From Pseudomonadota bacterium (GTDB taxonomy: Bacteria > Pseudomonadota > Alphaproteobacteria > Rhizobiales > Beijerinckiaceae), in contig JAEWKH010000020.1 of the NCBI GenBank assembly GCA_023386155.1, positions 1-16,342 on the forward strand: a stretch of 16,342 nucleotides of DNA, given 5' to 3'. Positions 1-9,914 of the stretch are shown one piece after another. A program made the translations under genes and the position numbers. How positions within the stretch are numbered: the first letter of the stretch is position 1; every line of letters starts with the position of its first letter. The notes under the pieces are model-generated. The model saw only the letters and a list, made by a program, of their open reading frames with translations, was not told the DNA's origin and made no database searches.

Positions 1-5
1 GCAAT

Positions 6-34
6 GATATAGCCGAGCTTCTCCTGCCTGTCAA
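6..34 (-). promoter_or_regulatory. Sigma-70 promoter reading out of the left edge
   Basis: On the minus strand a consensus -35 box TTGACA (29-34) is followed after exactly 17 bases by TATATC (6-11) as the -10 box. The transcript would start at or beyond the left edge, so the gene it serves is outside the window. The near-perfect boxes and ideal spacing make this the clearest promoter here. It is immediately preceded by a LexA-type direct repeat (35-49), so it is probably damage-inducible. The gene is unknown. Confidence 0.8.
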
Positions 35-49
35 GAACAAAGTGAGAAC
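35..49 (-). promoter_or_regulatory. LexA (SOS) box, alphaproteobacterial direct-repeat type
   Basis: GAAC (35-38), seven bases, GAAC (46-49) on the plus strand reads GTTC-N7-GTTC on the minus strand. That is the operator known for LexA in alphaproteobacteria. It abuts the -35 box at 29-34, a position where bound LexA would block RNA polymerase. A third, inverted half-site GTTC lies at 53-56, making GAAC-N3-GTTC with the second one. The motif and placement are seen directly; LexA control is inferred from the known consensus. Confidence 0.75.
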
Positions 50-75
50 ATTGTTCGCAGGCGGGCCGGAGCTCT

Positions 76-176
76 CCTCCCCCTTGTGGGGAGGAGGGGG
101 AGGTGGGGGTGTGGGCGATAGCCTATCCGTGTGTGGCGCCGACACCCCCACCCTGGCCCTCCCCACAAGGGGGAGG
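76..176. repeat. Nested inverted repeat, paired REP-like element
   Basis: A 19-base unit at 76-94 is repeated as its exact reverse complement at 158-176. Each unit is itself a hairpin (CCTCCCC/GGGGAGG with a short loop). Inside them, 102-112 and 142-152 are also exact reverse complements (GGTGGGGGTGT and its partner). The whole can therefore fold as one long stem around the 113-141 loop, or as separate small hairpins. This is the layout of a paired, BIME-like repeat or a small non-coding MITE-like unit. No transposase is nearby. Confidence 0.75.
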
Positions 177-311
177 GAAAGACGCCTGCGCCTCGCATCG
201 CAGGGTGAGGGTCGCGGGGCGGAACGGACACCATCCTCTTCGGCACCGGCCTGCCCTCACCCCGACCCTCTCTCGCCCGGGAGAGGGAGAGGCGGCGCGC
301 CCTTCGAAATC

Positions 312-359
312 GGGATGGCCGGCCCAGATCCCCGGATCGCGTCCGGGACGGCCATGACG
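312..359. repeat. Repeat piece ending in GGCCATGACG
   Basis: The segment begins GGATGGCCGG and ends CGGCCATGACG, with an internal CCCCGGATC/GTCCGGG imperfect stem. Its two ends match the end of the repeat in the mdh-sucC gap (9878-9906), which also runs GGATGGCCG to CGGCCATGACG with a different loop. I read it as a diverged or partial copy of the same family. Confidence 0.55.
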
Positions 360-406
360 TGGAGAGGTGGGTGAGCTTCCGAGAACCAGGCGCGACCGTG
401 CCATCG

Positions 407-450
407 CCTCACCTCTCCCATGGGAGAGATCGAGCGCAGCGAGGGTGAGG
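407..450. repeat. REP-like palindrome with outer arms
   Basis: A perfect 16-base palindrome CTCTCCCATGGGAGAG sits at 413-428. An outer arm CCTCACC (407-413) pairs with GGTGAGG (444-450), and the linker reads ATCGAGCGCAGCGAG. A related linker with the same GTGAGGGG end occurs in the opposite orientation at 481-533. This two-hairpin architecture is typical of Hyphomicrobiales intergenic repeats. Confidence 0.65.
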
Positions 451-480
451 GGCTACCGCCCTCTCCGGATGAGGCTGTAA

Positions 481-533
481 CCCCTCACCCGTCGCGCTGG
501 CGCTTGAACACCTCTCCCCACAAGGGCAGGGAA
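481..533. repeat. REP-like unit, inverted relative to 407-450
   Basis: Read on the minus strand it runs CCCTGCCCTTGTGGGGAGAGG, then a linker rich in GCGC, then GGGTGAGGGG. The CCTTGTGGGGAG core is shared with 82-93 and, inverted, with 159-170. It is therefore a further copy of the same family, with one mismatch in the hairpin arm. Confidence 0.55.
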
Positions 534-643
534 GCTCCAGTTGTTCGAGCGAGCGGGCCACAACAAGGGCCGGCCATGACGGTCAAAGGTGTCAGGTCGA
601 ATGGAGGGTCTCATAGTCCCGGGAGGGCGGCCGGGGTCCGGGC

Positions 644-1267
644 CTATTCGGCGGCCACCGGCTGGGCGAGGAGCTGGCGCGCGGCGGGGCCGATGTCTCC
701 GGCCGTCCAGTGGGGACGGCAGACGGAGACGTAGCGGCCCTCGCCGCCGATCTCGACCACCTCGCCCGAGCGGACGGCCTCGCCGTTGCGGTCGTATTTG
801 AGGATCATCGTCGCCTTGCGGCCGCAATGGCAAAGCTGCTTGATCTCCTGGAAGTCGTCGGCAAGCGCCATCAGGGTGACGATCGCGTCGCTGAACAGCG
901 TACCGTAGACGTTGTTCTTGAGCCCATAGGCCATGACCGGGACGCCGAGCTCGTCGACGATCCAGGCGAGCTGCTTCACCTGGTCGGCCGTCATGAACTG
1001 GACCTCGTCGATGAGCACCGCGGTCACCGGCCGGCCGGCATGCGCCGCCGCCACGATGGCGTCGATGGCATCTTCCTTCCTCAAGGGGATCGCGTCGGCC
1101 TCGAGGCCGAGACGCGACTTGACCTTGCCGACGCCGAAACGGTCGTCGATCACGCTCGTGAACAGCAGCACGTGGCCGCCGTTCTCGATGTAATTGTAGC
1201 GAACCTGCAGGAGATGGGTGGTCTTGCCTGCATTCATCACCGAGTAGAGGAAGTGGAGCTTGGCCAT
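644..1267 (-). CDS. tdk: Thymidine kinase, class II
   Basis: Phosphorylates thymidine to dTMP with ATP in the cytoplasmic pyrimidine salvage pathway. The 207-residue protein has the family's usual length and closely resembles the E. coli Tdk layout. It has a P-loop SVMNAGKT (9-16), the DDRFG segment (41-45), IDEVQF (86-91) carrying the Walker B aspartate and catalytic glutamate, and the zinc ligands C146, C148, C183 and H186. The GRYVSVC strand that lines the nucleoside site precedes the last zinc pair. The ATG lies only 9 bp after the lpdA stop, so it is probably the last gene of the mdh-suc-lpd transcript. The upstream GGCGG is a poor ribosome site, which suggests coupling to lpdA translation. 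Its place in a TCA-cycle operon has no obvious metabolic logic. Identity is nearly certain. Confidence 0.95.
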   Translation of the reverse strand: MAKLHFLYSVMNAGKTTHLLQVRYNYIENGGHVLLFTSVIDDRFGVGKVKSRLGLEADAIPLRKEDAIDAIVAAAHAGRPVTAVLIDEVQFMTADQVKQLAWIVDELGVPVMAYGLKNNVYGTLFSDAIVTLMALADDFQEIKQLCHCGRKATMILKYDRNGEAVRSGEVVEIGGEGRYVSVCRPHWTAGDIGPAARQLLAQPVAAE

Positions 1268-1276
1268 CCGCCGATC

Positions 1277-2677
1277 TTACATGTGGATCGCGCGCTTTTC
1301 GACGGCCAGCGCCGCTTCCTTCACAGCTTCCGCGAGGGTCGGATGCGCGTGGCAGGTACGGGCGATGTCCTCCGAGGAACCGCCGAACTCCATGGTGATC
1401 GCCGCCTCGTGGATGAGGTTGCCGGCTTCCGGGCCGATGATGTGGACGCCGAGCACCTTGTCGGTCGTCGCATCGGCCAGGATCTTCACGAAGCCGTCCG
1501 TGGTGCGGTTGACCTTGGCGCGGCCGTTGGCCGTGAAGGGGAACTTGCCCACGTTGTAGGCGATTCCTGCGGCCTTCAATTCCTCCTCGGTCTTGCCGAT
1601 GGAGGCGACCTCGGGGAACGTATAGACCACGCTCGGGATCACGTCGTAGTTCACGTGGCCCGCCTTGCCGGCGATGATTTCCGCAACGGCAACGCCCTCG
1701 TCCTCGGCCTTGTGGGCGAGCATGGGGCCGGCGATCACGTCGCCGATGGCGTAGATGCCGGTGACGTTGGTGGAGAAATGCGCGTCCGTCTGGATGCGGC
1801 CGCGGCTGTCGAGCTGGACGCCCACATGGTCGAGGCCGAGGCCCTGCGTGTAGGGCACGCGGCCGATGGCGACGAGCACCACATCGGCCTCGATGGTCTC
1901 AGGCGTGCCGCCGGCGGCCGGCTCGAAGGTGAGCGTCACGCCGCTGCCGGCCTTCTCCACCTTGGTGACCTTGGAGCCGAGCTTGAACTGGAAGCCCTGC
2001 TTGGAGAGGATGCGCTGAAAGTTCTTGGCGACCTCCCCGTCCATGCCGGGCAGGATGCGGTCGAGATATTCCACCACCGTCACCTCGGAGCCGAGGCGGC
2101 GCCACACCGAGCCGAGCTCGAGGCCGATCACGCCCGCGCCGATGACCACGAGGCGCTTCGGAACGCTCTCGAGTTCGAGCGCGCCGGTGGAGGAGACCAC
2201 CACCTTCTCGTCGATCTCCACGCCCGGCAGGCGCGTCACGTCCGAGCCCGTGGCGACGATGATGTTCTTCGTCTCAAGCATCTGGTTCGAGCCGTCCTCG
2301 GCCGTCACCTCGACCTGACCGGCGGCCGCGATGCGGGCGGTGCCGATGAAAGCGTCGATCTTGTTCTTCTTGAGCAGGAACTCGACGCCCTTGGTGTTGC
2401 CGTCGACGCCCTCCTGCTTGAAGGCCTGCATGGTCTTGAGGTCGAGCGTCGGCGCGGACACGCCGATGCCGAGGCCGGCAAAGTGATCGCGTGCTTCCTC
2501 GAACATGTGCGAGGCGTGCAGCAGGGCCTTCGAGGGAATGCAGCCCACGTTGAGGCAGGTGCCGCCATGGGTCTTGCGCTTCTCGACGACGGCGGTCTTC
2601 AGGCCGAGCTGCGCGGCCCGGATGGCGGCCACGTAGCCGCCGGGGCCGGTGCCGATGACGATGACATCGTAGGACAT
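1277..2677 (-). CDS. lpdA: Dihydrolipoyl dehydrogenase (E3 component)
   Basis: Flavoprotein that reoxidises the dihydrolipoyl groups of SucB with NAD+, completing the 2-oxoglutarate dehydrogenase reaction. The 466 residues match the family length. In order: an FAD-binding GTGPGG loop (9-14), the redox disulfide in GGTCLNVGCIPSK (C41 and C46), a second Rossmann fold with IGAGVIG near residue 180 for NAD, the GDV segment of the FAD site, and the C-terminal interface domain with HPTLAE, where H445 and E450 form the catalytic pair of the partner subunit. The ATG start places the FAD motif at the usual distance. A purine-rich GAGAGAAA lies about 8-15 bases upstream. It follows the unknown low-GC gene by 33 bp and sucB by about 710 bp. 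It could also serve other 2-oxoacid dehydrogenases. Confidence 0.96.
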   Translation of the reverse strand: MSYDVIVIGTGPGGYVAAIRAAQLGLKTAVVEKRKTHGGTCLNVGCIPSKALLHASHMFEEARDHFAGLGIGVSAPTLDLKTMQAFKQEGVDGNTKGVEFLLKKNKIDAFIGTARIAAAGQVEVTAEDGSNQMLETKNIIVATGSDVTRLPGVEIDEKVVVSSTGALELESVPKRLVVIGAGVIGLELGSVWRRLGSEVTVVEYLDRILPGMDGEVAKNFQRILSKQGFQFKLGSKVTKVEKAGSGVTLTFEPAAGGTPETIEADVVLVAIGRVPYTQGLGLDHVGVQLDSRGRIQTDAHFSTNVTGIYAIGDVIAGPMLAHKAEDEGVAVAEIIAGKAGHVNYDVIPSVVYTFPEVASIGKTEEELKAAGIAYNVGKFPFTANGRAKVNRTTDGFVKILADATTDKVLGVHIIGPEAGNLIHEAAITMEFGGSSEDIARTCHAHPTLAEAVKEAALAVEKRAIHM

Positions 2678-2710
2678 GGTGATGTTTCTCTCAGACGCTT
2701 GATCTCTGTA

Positions 2711-3376
2711 CTAGTTCGGATTGGACAACGCCTTGGCCCTATTCTTGAGCGCCACGGCAAGGCCAGTGAGGGAGGAAGCACGGGTACCGGAACCTGCTGG
2801 CAATGTTTTGCTCAGTTCTGCATCAACTCGCCAGTCAAAGAGGTGAATATCTCTAAGGTAATAGTCGATATCGTAGGCGCCGCCTTCGACCACCTGAGGC
2901 TGGAGAGTATAAGAAACAAGAAGTTGACGGCCTTCCGTTTTATACTCAAACATCACGCATTTCGCCTCTCCGGTTTCGCCCTCTCCGGCTTTTATCCTGT
3001 GCTCGCCATCCCGTAGGAGTCGCAGCGCGGATGGGAGTACAGCAAGCTCTTTCCACGGATACCCACGAAAACTTATGTCAACCGACCTACCAACCTGGAA
3101 TGCAGGTATTTCAGGCCGGCCGCTCTCGATGGTAACGTGATAGGAAAGTTCAAATATTTTTATACTGTAAAGCCTCGGCGGATTTCCCTGAAAGTAAAAC
3201 TCCAGAGGTCCCGACTCGACAACCCAAGATGAGAAGGGGATATTTCCCTTATATCCATCAGTTTCATCAAAGACCTTCTTTAGATCATCAGGTGATGTCT
3301 CTCCAAACCGGAGGTCACCTGACACTCCGGTTTGGAACAACTCCCACAGATCTACTGGTGCTTGGGTGTAAGACAC
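2711..3376 (-). CDS. Protein of unknown function, low-GC insert in the odh operon
   Basis: A 221-residue protein I do not recognise with certainty. No signal peptide or membrane segment is visible, so it is probably cytoplasmic. The N-terminal part (about 8-75) has the pattern LxxLFxTGVSGDLRFGET, then PLEFYF and RLYSIKIF. This recalls small orphan bacterial proteins with an L-G-I/V-x-G-x-I/L-R-x-G opening, some of them linked to toxin-immunity loci; the similarity is from memory and tentative. The middle and C-terminal parts look beta-rich. Two 60-base lines counted by hand gave 45% and 50% GC, well below the GC-rich neighbours, and codon use is correspondingly less biased, suggesting recent acquisition. 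The start is GTG with only AAGAA as a weak ribosome site, 14 bp after the sucB stop; the stop is TAG, 33 bp before lpdA. It must be co-transcribed with the operon. Confidence 0.7.
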   Translation of the reverse strand: MSYTQAPVDLWELFQTGVSGDLRFGETSPDDLKKVFDETDGYKGNIPFSSWVVESGPLEFYFQGNPPRLYSIKIFELSYHVTIESGRPEIPAFQVGRSVDISFRGYPWKELAVLPSALRLLRDGEHRIKAGEGETGEAKCVMFEYKTEGRQLLVSYTLQPQVVEGGAYDIDYYLRDIHLFDWRVDAELSKTLPAGSGTRASSLTGLAVALKNRAKALSNPN

Positions 3377-3390
3377 TGATGTAGTCGTTC

Positions 3391-4620
3391 TTACAGATCG
3401 AGAACGAGGCGCGCCGGATCTTCCAGCGCGTCCTTGACCCGCACGAGGAAGGTCACGGCCTCCTTGCCGTCGACGATCCGGTGGTCGTAGGAGAGCGCGA
3501 GATACATCATCGGGCGCACGACGACCTGGCCGTTGCGGACGACCGGACGCTCCTCGATGCGGTGCATGCCGAGGATGCCCGATTGCGGCGCGTTGAGGAT
3601 CGGCGTCGACATCAGCGAGCCGTAGATGCCGCCATTGGTGATGGTGAAGGTGCCGCCCTGCATCTCGTCGATGGAGAGCTTGCCGTCACGCGCGCGCTTG
3701 CCGAAATCGGCGATCTTCTTCTCGATGCCGGCGACCGAGAGATCGTCCGCGTCGCGCACCACCGGAACCACGAGGCCCTTCTCGGTGCCGACCGCGATGC
3801 CGATGTGGTAGTAGTTCTTGTAGACGAGGTCCTGCCCGTCGATCTCGGCGTTGACGGCCGGAACGTCCTTGAGAGCCTGGATCACCGCCTTGGTGAAGAA
3901 GCCCATGAAGCCGAGCTTGGTGCCGTGCTTCTTCTCGAACACGTCCTTGTACTGGCTGCGCAGGTTCATGACCGCGCTCATGTCCACGTCGTTGAACGTG
4001 GTGAGCATGGCGGCGGTGTTCTGCGCGTCCTTCAGGCGGCGCGCGATGGTCTGGCGCAGCTTCGTCATCTTCACGCGCTCTTCGCGCTCGGCATCCACCG
4101 GAGCCGAGGGGGCGCGGACCTGGACGGGAGCCGCAGGCGCGGAAGCAGCAGCCCCGCCCGTGGCGATGGCCGCGAGCATGTCGCCCTTCGTCACGCGTCC
4201 GTCCTTGCCGGTGCCGGGAACGCCCGCCGGGCTCACGCCGCTCTCGGCCGCGAGACGGGCCACCGCCGGTCCGTGATCCTTGGCGGCGCCGGGAGCCGCC
4301 GGTGCCGGGGCCGGAGCGGCAGCCGGCGCCGGGGCAGCCTTGGGAGCTTCGGCCTTCGGAGCGGGCGCGGCCGCCGCAGCGCCGCCCTCGACGATGGAGC
4401 CGAGCACCGCGCCGGGGCTGACCGTCTCGCCGTCCTTGGCGATGATGTCGCCGAGCGTGCCGCTCGCGGGAGCATTGACCTCGAGCGTCACCTTGTCGGT
4501 CTCGAGCTCGAGCACGGGCTCATCGGCCTTCACGGGATCGCCGGGCTTCTTGAACCAGCGGCCGATGGTGGCCTCTGACACGGATTCGCCAAGGGTGGGT
4601 ACGCGGATTTCGGTTGCCAT
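3391..4620 (-). CDS. sucB: Dihydrolipoyllysine succinyltransferase (E2) of 2-oxoglutarate dehydrogenase
   Basis: Core of the 2-oxoglutarate dehydrogenase complex: transfers the succinyl group from lipoate to CoA. The 409 residues show one lipoyl domain (1-80) with the lipoylated lysine K43 in ETDKVTLEV. An Ala/Pro-rich swinging linker follows (about 81-115), then the E1/E3-binding domain (about 117-152, GPAVARLAAE to GRVTKGDML). The catalytic acyltransferase domain runs from about 180 to the end, with the active-site SYDHRIVDG (H380, D384). A single lipoyl domain and the position after sucA fit the succinyl, not the acetyl, transferase. The ATG lies 66 bp after the sucA stop with only a weak ribosome site (GAAGACGACC), and a GC hairpin lies in that gap. 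Confidence 0.96.
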   Translation of the reverse strand: MATEIRVPTLGESVSEATIGRWFKKPGDPVKADEPVLELETDKVTLEVNAPASGTLGDIIAKDGETVSPGAVLGSIVEGGAAAAAPAPKAEAPKAAPAPAAAPAPAPAAPGAAKDHGPAVARLAAESGVSPAGVPGTGKDGRVTKGDMLAAIATGGAAASAPAAPVQVRAPSAPVDAEREERVKMTKLRQTIARRLKDAQNTAAMLTTFNDVDMSAVMNLRSQYKDVFEKKHGTKLGFMGFFTKAVIQALKDVPAVNAEIDGQDLVYKNYYHIGIAVGTEKGLVVPVVRDADDLSVAGIEKKIADFGKRARDGKLSIDEMQGGTFTITNGGIYGSLMSTPILNAPQSGILGMHRIEERPVVRNGQVVVRPMMYLALSYDHRIVDGKEAVTFLVRVKDALEDPARLVLDL

Positions 4621-4639
4621 GGTCGTCTTCGGGTCTTGC

Positions 4640-4658
4640 GGGGCTCGAGCCGAGCCCC
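4640..4658 (-). other. GC hairpin in the sucA-sucB gap
   Basis: GGGGCTC (4640-4646), five-base loop, GAGCCCC (4652-4658): a perfect 7-bp stem. In the minus-strand transcript no U-tract follows, so it is not a standard terminator. It sits between the sucA stop and the sucB ribosome site and could mark a processing point or slow RNA decay. Confidence 0.5.
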
Positions 4659-4686
4659 TCGGAATGGGGTGAGAACTTTCGCGATT

Positions 4687-7647
<2,961 letters not shown>

Positions 7648-7673
7648 GGCAACCTACAATCCAAAAGCTGGTT

Positions 7674-7697
7674 GGCCGCCCCGGCGTCGGGGCGGCC
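7674..7697 (-). other. Strong GC hairpin in the sucD-sucA gap
   Basis: A perfect 10-bp stem, GGCCGCCCCG (7674-7683) with CGGGGCGGCC (7688-7697), closes a four-base loop (GCGT on plus, ACGC in the transcript). It starts 7 bases after the sucD stop codon and ends 26 bases before the sucA ATG. No U-tract follows in the minus direction, so complete termination is unlikely. mRNA stabilisation, processing or partial attenuation between sucCD and sucAB is plausible. Confidence 0.6.
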
Positions 7698-7704
7698 TGA
7701 CGTG

Positions 7705-8592
7705 TTACTTACCCTTGAGAACCTCGACGAGGGTCTTGCCGAGGCGAGCCGGCGACGGCGACACGCGGATGCCCGCGGCCTCCATGGCGGCGATCTTGTC
7801 TTCCGCGCCGCCCTTGCCGCCGGAGATGATGGCGCCGGCATGGCCCATGCGGCGTCCGGGAGGAGCCGTGCGGCCGGCGATGAAGCCGACCATCGGCTTC
7901 TTGCGGCCCTTCTTGGCCTCGCGGGCGATGAACTCGGCCGCCTCTTCCTCGGCAGAGCCGCCGATCTCGCCGATCATGACGATCGACTCGGTCTTCGGGT
8001 CGGAGAGGAACATGTCGAGCATCTCGATGAACTCGGTGCCCTTCACCGGGTCGCCGCCGATGCCGACCGCCGTGGTCTGGCCGAGGCCTTCATTGGTGGT
8101 CTGGAACACGGCCTCGTAGGTGAGCGTGCCGGAGCGCGACACGATGCCGACGGAGCCAGGCTTGAAGATGTTGGCCGGCATGATGCCGATCTTCGACTCG
8201 CCCGCCGTAACGATGCCGGGGCAGTTCGGGCCGATGAGGCGCGACTTGGAGCCTTCCAGCGCCCGCTTCACGCGCACCATGTCGAGCACCGGAATGCCCT
8301 CCGTGATGCAGACGATGAGCGGAATCTCGGCCTGGATCGCCTCGCAGATGGCGTCCGCCGCGCCCGGCGGCGGAACGTAGACGACCGAGGCATCGGCGCC
8401 GGTCTTCTCGCGCGCTTCCATGACCGTGTCGAACACGGGCAGGTTCAGGTGCGTGGAGCCGCCTTTGCCGGGCGAGGTGCCGCCGACCATCTTGGTCCCG
8501 TAGGCAATGGCCTGCTCGGAATGGAAGGTCCCGTTCTTGCCGGTGAAGCCCTGGCAGATGACCTTGGTGTTCTTGTCGATGAGGATGGACAT
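7705..8592 (-). CDS. sucD: Succinyl-CoA synthetase, alpha subunit
   Basis: With SucC, converts succinyl-CoA, ADP or GDP and phosphate to succinate, CoA and nucleoside triphosphate. The 295 residues hold an N-terminal CoA-binding Rossmann domain (GFTGKNGTFHSEQAI, 16-30; GGTSPGKGG, 38-46), a GPNCPG loop with C124, and the ligase domain. The latter has MIGEIGGSAEEEAAEF (206-221) and the phosphohistidine H251 in GHAGAIISGGKG, next to the C-terminal EDKIAAMEAAGI helix. The ATG lies 12 bp after the sucC stop. An AAGG overlapping the sucC stop codon serves as ribosome site, so translation is probably coupled to sucC, fitting a 1:1 subunit ratio. Confidence 0.97.
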   Translation of the reverse strand: MSILIDKNTKVICQGFTGKNGTFHSEQAIAYGTKMVGGTSPGKGGSTHLNLPVFDTVMEAREKTGADASVVYVPPPGAADAICEAIQAEIPLIVCITEGIPVLDMVRVKRALEGSKSRLIGPNCPGIVTAGESKIGIMPANIFKPGSVGIVSRSGTLTYEAVFQTTNEGLGQTTAVGIGGDPVKGTEFIEMLDMFLSDPKTESIVMIGEIGGSAEEEAAEFIAREAKKGRKKPMVGFIAGRTAPPGRRMGHAGAIISGGKGGAEDKIAAMEAAGIRVSPSPARLGKTLVEVLKGK

Positions 8593-8604
8593 CAGCTCGA
8601 AACC

Positions 8605-9804
<1,200 letters not shown>

Positions 9805-9817
9805 GTGTTTTCCTCTT

Positions 9818-9906
9818 CGTCATGCCCGGGCTTGGCCCGGGCATCCACGCCTTTGGCGGCGTGGCGAGTAAAGACGTGGATGGCCGCAACAAGTGCGGCC
9901 ATGACG
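9818..9906. repeat. 89-bp palindromic repeat filling the mdh-sucC gap
   Basis: The element begins CGTCATG (9818-9824) and ends CATGACG (9900-9906), exact reverse complements. Inside are three further pairs: GCCCGGG/CCCGGGC (9824-9830, 9836-9842), CATCCACG/CGTGGATG (9842-9849, 9875-9882) and GGCCGCA/TGCGGCC (9882-9888, 9894-9900). The RNA could fold into a cloverleaf-like form. It takes up 89 of the 110 bp between the mdh stop and the sucC start, stopping one base short of the sucC ribosome site. The opening CGTCATGCCCGGGCTTG-type sequence belongs to a repeat common between alphaproteobacterial genes. Partial relatives occur at 312-359 and about 555-582. Confidence 0.75.
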
Positions 9907-9914
9907 CGAATGGG

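Larger units (their letters stand above)
57..643. repeat. Gene-free cluster of palindromic intergenic repeats
   Basis: This stretch of about 590 bp downstream of tdk has no convincing gene. It contains a series of GC-rich palindromes built around CTCTCCC/GGGAGAG and CTCCCC/GGGGAG: 74-96, 157-177, 266-287, 361-418, 413-428 and 481-533. It also holds two pieces ending in CGGCCATGACG (312-359 and about 555-582). Such REP-like units are abundant between genes in Hyphomicrobiales. The short reading frames here follow the repeat composition and look like no known protein. I see no tdk terminator with a U-tract, although the many hairpins could end or stabilise the transcript. Confidence 0.75.

Noticed and set aside
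57..643. A CRISPR array
   Set aside because: The repeats are palindromes of variable length and both orientations with no regular spacers and no cas genes.
42..734. Several short frames in the left gene-free region
   Set aside because: They translate palindromic repeat DNA (Pro/Arg/Gly-rich), overlap one another in several frames and have no ribosome sites.
710..3016. A 768-codon plus-strand frame opposite tdk and lpdA
   Set aside because: Same GC-bias effect; no motif, and it ends as soon as it enters the lower-GC gene.
7648..7704. A sucA-type riboswitch or structured-RNA motif in the sucD-sucA gap
   Set aside because: The gap is only 57 bp with a single simple hairpin; the described sucA-associated RNAs belong to other lineages and are more complex.
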